The notes beneath the pieces were generated by a model. That model was not told the DNA's origin and made no database searches. It worked only from the letters and a program-made list of their open reading frames with translations. DNA of 16,258 nt from SIG673 sp045660565 (GTDB lineage Bacteria > Bacillota > Clostridia > Oscillospirales > CAG-272), in the NCBI GenBank assembly GCA_045660565.1, contig JAZRDX010000080.1:1-16258 (forward strand), read 5' to 3'. A program made the position numbers and the translations under genes. Position 1 is the stretch's first letter. Each line of letters begins with the position of its first letter. Below are positions 6,068-12,576 of the stretch, one piece after another.

Positions 6068-8407
6068 TCAGCAGCCTACAACCGCGTGGTTTAAGAGCTC
6101 GGAAACGGTTTCACAGGGAATAAACTTAAGGCTTTCCCTTACCGTTTTATCTATCTCATCAAGGTCCTTTTCGTTATCCTTCGGTATAAGAACCGTTTTA
6201 ACTCCCGATTTATACGCTGCCATAGTCTTCTCCTTAAGTCCGCCTATGGGAAGCACCTTTCCTTTAAGCGTAACCTCGCCCGTCATAGCGACACTGCTGC
6301 GAACAGGCTTTCCCGAAAGCTCACTGACAAGCGCCGTAACCATCGTTACACCCGCGCTCGGTCCGTCCTTCGGAACCGCTCCCTCGGGGAAATGGATATG
6401 AAGGTCCTTTTTGCTGTAAAAGTCCGCGTCTATTCCAAGCCGCTCCGCGTTTGCCCTTATGTAGGTTACCGCCGCCCTTGCCGACTCCTTCATAACGTCT
6501 CCGAGAGAACCTGTAAGCTCAATCTTTCCGCTTCCGTTAAGCACCGCCGTTTCAACCTTAAGCAGCGTGCCTCCAAGCTCGGTATATGCAAGTCCGTTAA
6601 CAACTCCAACCTCGTTTTTCTCGGAAACCGTTTCGGGAATAATCTTTCTTCCGCCGATAAATTCGGAAAGATTTTTAACTGTTACGCTAACCGATTTTAC
6701 GCTTTCGTCCTCGATAAGCTTCATTCCGACCTTTCTGCAAAGAGACGCAATTTCGCGCTCAAGCTTACGTACCCCCGCTTCTCTCGTATAGCACTCGATA
6801 AGCTCTTTTAACGCCGCGTCGGAAATTTTAAACGTTTTTGCGGTAAGTCCGTGGCGTTTGCTCTGCTTCGGAACAAGATATTTTTTTGCTATCGAAAGCT
6901 TTTCATTAAGCGAATAGCTCTTAAGCTCTATAACCTCCATACGGTCAAGAAGGGGTGCCGGTATTGTATCAAGCGTATTTGCCGTCGCTATAAACATAAC
7001 GTCGGAAAGGTCGAATGCAAGCTCAACGAAGTGATCGCGGAACTCCTTATTCTGTTCGGCGTCAAGCACCTCCATAAGCGCAGACGCGGGATCGCCGTGG
7101 CTGTCCTTCGTAAGCTTGTCTATCTCGTCAAGAAGCATAACGGGATTTTTACTCTTTGCTCTTTTAATTCCGTCGATAATTCTTCCGGGCATAGATGCGA
7201 TATAGGTTTTTCTGTGTCCTCTTATATCAGCCTCGTCTCTTACTCCACCCAGCGAAACCCTTACGTAATTTCTGCTCATAGCCTCGGCTATCGACCTGAC
7301 GATAGAGGTTTTACCCGTTCCGGGAGGTCCTACAAGACAAAGTATCTGATTTTTAACGTCGGGCGCGAGCTTTCTTACCGCGAGATATTCAAGAATACGC
7401 TCCTTAACCTTTTCAAGTCCGTCGTGATCTCTGTCAAGAATCTCTCTCGCGAGAGCTATATCGCTTACGTCCTCCGTCTTTACCGCCCACGGAAGCTCAA
7501 GACAAACGTCGATGTAATTACATATTACCCCGTATTCCGCAGAGTTAAACGGCATTCTCGAAAGCTTAGACGCTTCCTTTAAAAGCTTTTCCTTTGCGTT
7601 CTCGGGCATATCGGACTTCGAGATAAGCTCCTTATATTTATCTATCTCGCTATCATCTGCGTCCTCACCAAGCTCGGATTTTAAGACCTTTATCTGCTCG
7701 GATATATAATATTCCTTCTGATTTCTGTCGACGCGCTTTTTTACCTTTTTATGGATTTCTCTCTGAAGTCCCGCAAGCTCCGCCTGCTCGGAAAGAATAC
7801 ATGAAAGCTCGATAAGTCTGTCGAATGCGTCGGTTTCCTTCAGTATTCTCATTTTATCGTGAATGGAGCCGAAAAGATTTGCCGCGACAAAATCGGCAAA
7901 GACTCCGCAGTCGGTAATGCTGTCCGCTTCGACAAGGAGATCGTTTGCGATTTCGGGAATGCTTTCGGCATACTGCGCAAGAGCGTCCTTTGCCTCGTTC
8001 ATAGCGGCTTTTGCTCCCGCGTCATCCGTTCCGACGGTAATTCTCGGAGCAACGCTTGCTCTCCACGCTCCGCCTCTCATTCTCGGCTCAAAGAGCGCTA
8101 AAGCCTCTCCTCTCGTTTCACCCTCTGCGATAATACGGACGTTTCCGTTTGAAAGCTTTACGAACTGTCTGATTTTGCAAACGGTTCCTATACTGTAAAA
8201 GCCGTCTGCCTTAGGAGAAGGCTCAATGGGATTTTTCTGTGTAAGTAAGAATACAAAGCCTCCGCTTCTTTCGGCTTCCTCGAAAGCGCTTACCGACATT
8301 TTTCTTTCAAGCTCAAGGCTTATCGGTATTCCGGGAAAAGCAACTGCTCCGCGAAGCGGTATCATCGGACATTCTGTAAACTTTACGTGTTCTGTGTACG
8401 GTGCCAT
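6068..8407 (-). CDS. lon: ATP-dependent protease Lon (LonA type)
   Basis: Cytoplasmic AAA+ serine protease that degrades damaged and specific regulatory proteins. Domain order: N-terminal substrate-binding LON domain (about 10-205), coiled-coil linker with the diagnostic KKRVDRNQKEYYISEQIK segment (about 223-240), AAA+ module with Walker A GPPGTGKT (360-367) and Walker B MLLDEID (424-430), and the protease domain with catalytic Ser in GPSAG (S684) and Lys in GGLKEK (K727). The S-K spacing of 43 matches E. coli Lon. At 779 residues it is full length and intact. The ATG at 8407 is 12 residues before the conserved MIPLRG segment; the Shine-Dalgarno is modest (GAG, or AAAGG further away). A sigma-A promoter lies about 65 bp upstream. 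No CIRCE or clear CtsR site is seen. Confidence 0.98.
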   Translation of the reverse strand: MAPYTEHVKFTECPMIPLRGAVAFPGIPISLELERKMSVSAFEEAERSGGFVFLLTQKNPIEPSPKADGFYSIGTVCKIRQFVKLSNGNVRIIAEGETRGEALALFEPRMRGGAWRASVAPRITVGTDDAGAKAAMNEAKDALAQYAESIPEIANDLLVEADSITDCGVFADFVAANLFGSIHDKMRILKETDAFDRLIELSCILSEQAELAGLQREIHKKVKKRVDRNQKEYYISEQIKVLKSELGEDADDSEIDKYKELISKSDMPENAKEKLLKEASKLSRMPFNSAEYGVICNYIDVCLELPWAVKTEDVSDIALAREILDRDHDGLEKVKERILEYLAVRKLAPDVKNQILCLVGPPGTGKTSIVRSIAEAMSRNYVRVSLGGVRDEADIRGHRKTYIASMPGRIIDGIKRAKSKNPVMLLDEIDKLTKDSHGDPASALMEVLDAEQNKEFRDHFVELAFDLSDVMFIATANTLDTIPAPLLDRMEVIELKSYSLNEKLSIAKKYLVPKQSKRHGLTAKTFKISDAALKELIECYTREAGVRKLEREIASLCRKVGMKLIEDESVKSVSVTVKNLSEFIGGRKIIPETVSEKNEVGVVNGLAYTELGGTLLKVETAVLNGSGKIELTGSLGDVMKESARAAVTYIRANAERLGIDADFYSKKDLHIHFPEGAVPKDGPSAGVTMVTALVSELSGKPVRSSVAMTGEVTLKGKVLPIGGLKEKTMAAYKSGVKTVLIPKDNEKDLDEIDKTVRESLKFIPCETVSELLNHAVVGC

Positions 8408-8478
8408 GTTTAACTCAAAAACCTTTCTTAAACTGTTCTTAAAACATAAATAATAATATATTTTCTATTTTATTTTTT

Positions 8479-8507
8479 ATTATAACACAAAAAGAAAGAA
8501 ATGTAAA
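8479..8507 (-). promoter_or_regulatory. Sigma-A-type promoter for lon (cluster promoter)
   Basis: On the minus strand, TTTACA (8502-8507) and TATAAT (8479-8484) are separated by exactly 17 bp, with a TG one base before the -10 (extended -10). The predicted start is near 8472, giving a leader of about 65 nt. The core GTGTTATAATAAA is shared with the GH2 promoter near 11480. Confidence 0.78.
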
Positions 8508-8590
8508 GTGGGTAACTGACGTTAATTGTAAATAAAATGTTTACTGCGAAATGAAAATTTTATTTTTTTGAGGAATTTTCAGGAAAGCTA

Positions 8591-8619
8591 TTGACAAACG
8601 AAAAAAGATGTGCTATAAT
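8591..8619 (+). promoter_or_regulatory. Consensus sigma-A promoter for the tRNA operon
   Basis: TTGACA (8591-8596), 17-bp spacer, TATAAT (8614-8619), plus TG at 8611-8612 giving an extended -10. Both hexamers are perfect consensus, as expected for strong stable-RNA transcription. The predicted start is about 12 nt before the tRNA-Arg 5' end. It diverges from the lon promoter. Confidence 0.92.
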
Positions 8620-8637
8620 TATTTGCGTTACTGATGT

Positions 8638-8714
8638 GTACCTTTAGCTCAGCAGGATAGAGCAACTGCCTTCTAAGCAGTAGGTCGAGGGTTCGAATCC
8701 CCCAAGGTACGCCA
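8638..8714 (+). tRNA. tRNA-Arg (anticodon UCU), CCA encoded
   Basis: Cloverleaf: acceptor GTACCTT/AAGGTAC (8638-8644 with 8704-8710), D stem GCTC/GAGC, anticodon stem ACTGC/GCAGT with loop CTTCTAA (anticodon TCT at 8672-8674), T arm with TTCGAAT loop (8692-8698), discriminator G8711 and genomic CCA (8712-8714). The anticodon reads AGA/AGG arginine codons. One T-stem pair is A8688-C8702, a mismatch where a Watson-Crick pair is expected. Confidence 0.95.
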
Positions 8715-8717
8715 TAC

Positions 8718-8795
8718 GGTGAGTATAGCTCAGCTGGTTAGAGCGCCAGGTTGTGGCCCTGGAGGCCGTGGGTTCGAATCCCATTACCCACCCCA
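8718..8795 (+). tRNA. tRNA-His (anticodon GUG), with encoded G-1 and CCA
   Basis: The anticodon GTG (8753-8755) lies in loop TTGTGGC between CCAGG and CCTGG. The histidine identity pair is present: an extra 5' G (G-1 at 8718) opposite discriminator C (8792). The T loop is TTCGAAT and CCA is encoded (8793-8795). Three bases separate it from tRNA-Arg, so both come from one transcript. In the acceptor stem (8719-8725 with 8785-8791) the fourth pair is A8722-C8788, a mismatch where most tRNA-His have G-C. Confidence 0.95.
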
Positions 8796-8826
8796 AAAAA
8801 AGACAAGCTTCGGCTTGTCTTTTTTT
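8795..8826 (+). terminator. Rho-independent terminator of the tRNA operon
   Basis: GACAAGC, TTCG loop, GCTTGTC, then seven T residues. With the flanking A7 and T7 tracts the perfect stem reaches 14 bp. It starts on the last base of the tRNA-His CCA, so 3' processing must act on a stem that abuts the mature end. Confidence 0.95.
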
Positions 8827-8828
8827 AT

Positions 8829-8952
8829 CCAAGCCGCAGGCTTGGTATGTAATCACGCGTTAGCGTGTATGGCATCACCATAGGTGCATTTCCTGCGGCT
8901 TGATTCCATACCGCAACAAGTTGCGGATTCCATACACGGCTCTGACGTGATT
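8829..8952. repeat. Modular multi-hairpin intergenic element with conserved linkers
   Basis: The 312-bp gap after the tRNAs (8796-9107) holds no credible gene. It contains a series of hairpins: CCAAGCC/GGCTTGG (8829-8845), CACGC/GCGTG (8854-8867), CACC/GGTG (8876-8886), CCGCAA/TTGCGG with CAAG loop (8911-8926) and a weak CACG/CGTG (8935-8949). They are joined by 8-nt linkers TATGTAAT (8846-8853), TATGGCAT (8868-8875) and ATTCCATA twice (8903-8910, 8927-8934); the last is the reverse complement of TATGGAAT. CAAGCCGCAGG (8830-8840) and CCTGCGGCTTG (8892-8902) form an 11-bp long-range inverted repeat. It could be a REP-like dispersed repeat or a structured RNA. From 8953 to 9056 I see only AT-rich sequence. 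Confidence 0.7.
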
Positions 8953-9056
8953 TACCGACGCATGACTTCAGCCCTTACCGAAAGATTTGAAAACCAACAT
9001 AGTATTCCAAAAATAAATATCACAATACCATAATTTATATTCTTTTAAAATCACAG

Positions 9057-9094
9057 AAAAAAGAGTGAACAAAACGCAATTTGTTCACTCTTTT
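9057..9094 (-). terminator. Rho-independent terminator of the GH2 gene
   Basis: A perfect 15-bp inverted repeat (9059-9073 with 9080-9094; core GAGTGAACAAA / TTTGTTCACTC) with a 6-nt loop. On the minus strand the stem ends in a run of six T residues, 14 bp after the GH2 stop codon. The plus-strand side also ends in four T residues, so it may work weakly in both directions. Confidence 0.9.
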
Positions 9095-9107
9095 GGTTTA
9101 TATTGAT

Positions 9108-11417
9108 TTAGTTCATATACTTTTCTTCAAGAGCCGCTATCTTTTTAAGCCATACCTTATATTTTGCAAAGTCAATCGCGGGAGAGCCGCAGAGATAGGT
9201 ATTGAACGATGTCTTTCCGTCAACCGTCCACTCTATAATAAGCATACGCTTATCGGAGTACATCGCGGGTATCTTTTTAAGCGCTGTATTCGCATTCTCC
9301 GCCGCACAGAAGTCGCCCTCGGCAAGCGTTTCGTCGGTATCTATATCGTAGACACGGTAGCTTCCGCTAACGGGAGAAAGGGTGCTGTTACAGCATACCG
9401 CCTTCTGTCCCCAGCTGTCGTTGTCAAGCTCGTCCATCATTATCATAAACGGAAGCTGACTGCGCTTAATGTAGTTATACGCAAGCTTTTTGTCGTAGTA
9501 GTAGTCAACGATAGCGTCCGACATCTGCGGCCAACCGTCGATAAGATTCCACCATATAACGCCGCCGTTGCGCGACATCTGACATCTCATCTTTTCAACG
9601 AAATACTTCTTTGCCTCCGCCTGGGAAAGCTGAGACGCGGTTATATAATCCTCCATATCGGTCGGAACCTCGCCGAACAGCTGCTTTACCTGCTTATGCA
9701 TAAGCATTGTTCTGTAGTCTCTGTTATTCTGATCGGAGGAATGGAGATTCCACTGCTCGTTGTTCTGATACGGCCATACCTTATCGGCATCGATAAACTT
9801 TTCAATAGAAGCCTTTGAGGGGCATCCGTGGTAGCCCGTTTCACTTACAAAGTACGCTCTCGAGTCCTGATAGAAAGCACTCTTGAAATAGTCTCTCGGT
9901 CCCCAGAGGTGATCCTCGGGGTATATCTTACTTCTCTGTCCGTTCCCTCCGCTGTAAAACGCCTTTGCGGAAATGTAAGGCGACGATGCGATATACGGGC
10001 GGTAAGGATCAAGCCTTCCCACAATTCTCGGTAAAATTTCTCTTGTAATTCTGTTAATATCGGGGCATACGTTTTCCGATCCGGCAAGCATACTGTCTAT
10101 CTCATTATCTCCCGACCAAAGGACAATACTCGGGTGGTTACGGAGCTTTTCAATAACCGAAACAGCCTCCTCCTCTATAAGCTTAAAGAAGCCCTCGGTC
10201 TGCGGATAGTAATGACAAGCCATTCCGAAATCCTGCCATACCATAATACCGTGAGTATCACAATAGTCGAAAAACTCGTGATCCTCGTAAACGTTACCGC
10301 CCCAGCAGCGGATTATGTTACAGCCGAGGTCGTTTGCCATATCAAGCGCACGTGCGTAACGCTCCTTATCGCGGCTGTGATACGCGTCCATAGGAACCCA
10401 GTTTGTTCCCGACGCCATTATACGGGTTCCGTTCACACGGAATTCAAAGCAGCCGTCATTTTCAACAATATCGCTGTGTCTGAGCTCGACCTTTCTGATA
10501 CCGAGCGTCGTATCCCCCGTTGTAATTACGTTTCCGTCGGCATCTGTAAGCTCGACATGCGCCTCGTACACGTTTGCATCTCCGTAGGGTTTCGGCCACC
10601 AGAGCTTCGGGTTCGGAACGTTTATACGAACACGGGATGCGTTCGTCGCAGGATATATTCCGTCTATCACGCTGTCTCCGCATTTAAGGGTAACGTGGCA
10701 TTTAAGCTTTCTTGCTATAAGATGCTTTGGAACGGTGCTGTCAAAAAGAAGAAAAAGCTCGGCATTGTTTTTATTGCAGTTTCTCGTTGTGAAATAGAGA
10801 TACTTAAACTTATAAACACTTTCGATCTTAAGCTCGACATCTCTCCATATACCGGCGCTTACCGCTCTCGGCATTATATCCCAGCCGTAGGAATGAGGCG
10901 CTTTTCTTACGTTTACCGACTCTTTTGTTGGCGCCCAAGTATAGGCAAGAGTATCAGGCTCTACCTTATATTCCGCTGACTTGACAACAGCGGAATAAAT
11001 ATGTACGTGGAGAACGTTTTTCTCGCCGTACTTAAGGTAATCCGTTACGTCAAACTCGTTTTCAATGAACATATTATGGCTGTCGCCTATCTTTACGCCG
11101 TTAAGGAAGTAATCCGCAAAGCAGTCGACTGCGCCAAAATGAAGGACCGCCTTTTCGTCCTTTCCCGGCTTTTCCTCTGCCGTAAATTCCTTTTCGTACC
11201 ACCATTCGTAGCTTTCGTACTTTTCAGCCTCAAGAATATTCATTCCTTTAAAAAGGTCCTCGGGCAGAATCCCCGCACGCGAGAGATCAAGCTCTACGTT
11301 TCCGGGAACTGTCGCGGGTATCGGCTTAAGCTCGCTATTTTTAAGCTCCTCTACCGACTTGATTTCCTTTTCGTAGCAGGGATAGTAATAAAGCTTCCAC
11401 TTTCCGTTAAGATTCAT
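9108..11417 (-). CDS. Glycoside hydrolase family 2, beta-mannosidase-like, cytoplasmic
   Basis: Retaining exo-glycosidase of GH2, closest in appearance to beta-mannosidases that remove terminal beta-mannose from oligosaccharides. Order: jelly-roll sugar-binding domain (about 1-200, with LNGVKIGDSHNMFIENEFDVT at 105-125), Ig-like domain (about 205-315), TIM barrel (about 320-655), C-terminal part to 769. The barrel has RCWGGNVYEDHEFFDYCDTHGI, then WQDFGMAC, acid/base Glu in WSGDNE (E439) and probable nucleophile in SETGYHG (E526). Well-studied mannosidases have SEFG there, so the substrate could differ. I start at ATG 11417, which has GGAGG 8 nt upstream, rather than at GTG 11459, which lacks a ribosome binding site. 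There is no signal peptide. It is divergent from an AraC regulator, which likely controls it. Confidence 0.9.
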   Translation of the reverse strand: MNLNGKWKLYYYPCYEKEIKSVEELKNSELKPIPATVPGNVELDLSRAGILPEDLFKGMNILEAEKYESYEWWYEKEFTAEEKPGKDEKAVLHFGAVDCFADYFLNGVKIGDSHNMFIENEFDVTDYLKYGEKNVLHVHIYSAVVKSAEYKVEPDTLAYTWAPTKESVNVRKAPHSYGWDIMPRAVSAGIWRDVELKIESVYKFKYLYFTTRNCNKNNAELFLLFDSTVPKHLIARKLKCHVTLKCGDSVIDGIYPATNASRVRINVPNPKLWWPKPYGDANVYEAHVELTDADGNVITTGDTTLGIRKVELRHSDIVENDGCFEFRVNGTRIMASGTNWVPMDAYHSRDKERYARALDMANDLGCNIIRCWGGNVYEDHEFFDYCDTHGIMVWQDFGMACHYYPQTEGFFKLIEEEAVSVIEKLRNHPSIVLWSGDNEIDSMLAGSENVCPDINRITREILPRIVGRLDPYRPYIASSPYISAKAFYSGGNGQRSKIYPEDHLWGPRDYFKSAFYQDSRAYFVSETGYHGCPSKASIEKFIDADKVWPYQNNEQWNLHSSDQNNRDYRTMLMHKQVKQLFGEVPTDMEDYITASQLSQAEAKKYFVEKMRCQMSRNGGVIWWNLIDGWPQMSDAIVDYYYDKKLAYNYIKRSQLPFMIMMDELDNDSWGQKAVCCNSTLSPVSGSYRVYDIDTDETLAEGDFCAAENANTALKKIPAMYSDKRMLIIEWTVDGKTSFNTYLCGSPAIDFAKYKVWLKKIAALEEKYMN

Positions 11418-11479
11418 TATAATTTCCTCCTTACCGCCTTTAACGGCTACGGTTATCACGTATTTTTTACGTCAGCTTT

Positions 11480-11488
11480 ATTATAACA
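11480..11488 (-). promoter_or_regulatory. Extended -10 promoter for the GH2 gene, poor -35
   Basis: On the minus strand TATAAT (11480-11485) is preceded by TG plus one base. At 16-18 bp upstream there is no good -35 hexamer, only AT-rich sequence. A good extended -10 with a weak -35 is typical of activator-dependent promoters and fits control by the divergent AraC-type regulator. Predicted leader is about 55 nt. Confidence 0.6.
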
Positions 11489-11549
11489 CGTTTTACTTTA
11501 AAAATATAGTAAATTTTTTGTGTCTTGTCATAGTTTTTTTAGTTTTTTA

Positions 11550-11577
11550 TTGACATTCAAAATAAATTTGATATAAT
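11550..11577 (+). promoter_or_regulatory. Sigma-A promoter for the AraC-family regulator
   Basis: TTGACA (11550-11555), 16-bp spacer, TATAAT (11572-11577). The predicted start near 11584 gives a leader of about 73 nt that contains both TGCGCAAA sites. The 15-mer AATTTGATATAATAT around the -10 recurs at the promoter of the DUF4965 gene. Confidence 0.75.
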
Positions 11578-11579
11578 AT

Positions 11580-11634
11580 AATTTGCGCAAAGTTAACCGA
11601 TTATATATTTTCCTTATTTAAATATGCGCAAATT
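11580..11634. promoter_or_regulatory. Candidate operator: paired TGCGCAAA sites
   Basis: TGCGCAAA occurs at 11584-11591 and 11625-11632, 41 bp apart (about four helical turns). Including flanks the two form a 10-bp inverted repeat, AATTTGCGCA (11580-11589) and TGCGCAAATT (11625-11634). One site overlaps the predicted start of the regulator transcript and the other is in its leader, so binding could autorepress; the position upstream of the GH2 promoter would allow activation by looping. Alternatively the inverted repeat forms an RNA stem in the leader. Confidence 0.4.
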
Positions 11635-11656
11635 CACGTAAAGAGGAGCCGACGTT

Positions 11657-12484
11657 TTGAGTAAAAACAATATAGTTAAATATCTTTCGGAAACGCAGCC
11701 GGATATGAAATCAGGCTTTTCCGTCTCGCACAGATCGGTAAACTCCAAATCCGAGCTTCACTGGCACAACTACATAGAAATGGAGCTTATAACGACCGGT
11801 GAGGGCGAACAGATTTTTAACGGAAAGCGTTTCCCGTTACAAAGAGGTACGGTATCGATAATACGGCTTATCGACTGCCACAGCGTCATACCGAAGAACA
11901 ACCTGAGGCTTATTAATCTTTCCTTCGACGAATGTCTGCTCAGCGAGGACATTCTCTCTGCCCTCTCCTCCCCTCTTAAGGGGTTCTGCGTTGAAATAAA
12001 TCCAACCGATTTTCACACCTTAGAGGGCATATCACTTCTCTGTCTTAATGAGGCAAGCAAGGAAGCACCGAACAGAAGGTACATAAAAACACTTTTAAAG
12101 GCACTGTTTATTAAGCTTTTTGAAGCGGCGGATATAAGCTACGAGGCTCATTCGACCGAAAAGGCAAAGCTTACCCCATTCCGCCGTTCCCTTGAATACA
12201 TACACTCTCATTTCAGAGAAAACCCTTCTCTTTCCGAGGTGGCAAAAATAGCACATTACAACCCGAGCCATTACAGCGTTGTTTTCCGCAAAGAAATGGG
12301 AGAAACATATTCGAAATACCTTAACAATCTTAAGCTAAGCTACGCAAAGGAGCTTCTTGGTTACACCGATCTTAAATTTGAGGAAATCTGCTTTGAATGC
12401 GGCTTTACGTCGTACGCAAATTTTTTAAGAATATTCAAGGAGAAAAACGGTGTTTCTCCGAGCGAATTCAAGGAAAAGCTGTAG
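11657..12484 (+). CDS. AraC family transcriptional regulator with N-terminal cupin
   Basis: A 275-residue DNA-binding regulator of the AraC/XylS family. The N-terminal cupin (about 30-110) has the sugar-sensor pattern ELHWHNYIEMELITTGEG and GTVSII. The C-terminal domain has two helix-turn-helix units, about 190-211 (SLSEVAKIAHYNPSHYSVVF) and about 240-262, with the family signature GFTSYANFLRIFKEKNGVSP near the end. The start is TTG at 11657 with AAGAGGAG 8 nt upstream. It is transcribed away from the GH2 gene with its own promoter, so the likely job is sensing a sugar and activating the GH2 gene, and perhaps the downstream transporter and DUF4965 genes. The effector is not visible from sequence. 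Confidence 0.94.
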   Translation: MSKNNIVKYLSETQPDMKSGFSVSHRSVNSKSELHWHNYIEMELITTGEGEQIFNGKRFPLQRGTVSIIRLIDCHSVIPKNNLRLINLSFDECLLSEDILSALSSPLKGFCVEINPTDFHTLEGISLLCLNEASKEAPNRRYIKTLLKALFIKLFEAADISYEAHSTEKAKLTPFRRSLEYIHSHFRENPSLSEVAKIAHYNPSHYSVVFRKEMGETYSKYLNNLKLSYAKELLGYTDLKFEEICFECGFTSYANFLRIFKEKNGVSPSEFKEKL

Positions 12485-12576
12485 CTAAGCCGTATTTTCG
12501 TAAAATCACAAGAAAAAGAATTTGTCAGAAGAAAATCATATAAAATTTCAAGAACAAAATCACATAGGAATAAAAA

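Noticed and set aside
5685..6401. 238-residue plus-strand frame
   Set aside because: Antisense across ysxC, the intergenic gap and the lon 3' end; it is Arg/Ser-rich with no recognisable domain.
8644..8856. 70-residue minus-strand reading frame with GFEPTASRATTWRSNQLSYTHR
   Set aside because: It is the antisense of the two tRNA genes and terminator. This kind of peptide is a known spurious product of tRNA complement strands; the T-loop and anticodon arms explain the sequence.
8829..8952. Hairpin series considered as a CRISPR array
   Set aside because: The repeated units are 8-nt linkers in both orientations and the variable parts are palindromes, unlike direct repeats of 23-37 nt with unique spacers; no cas genes nearby.
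9081..9818. 245-residue plus-strand frame
   Set aside because: Antisense to the GH2 3' end and starts inside the terminator; no ribosome binding site.
11418..11459. GTG start 14 codons upstream of the GH2 ATG
   Set aside because: No Shine-Dalgarno, and the predicted transcription start is only about 14 nt upstream; the ATG at 11417 has GGAGG and the normal family N-terminus.
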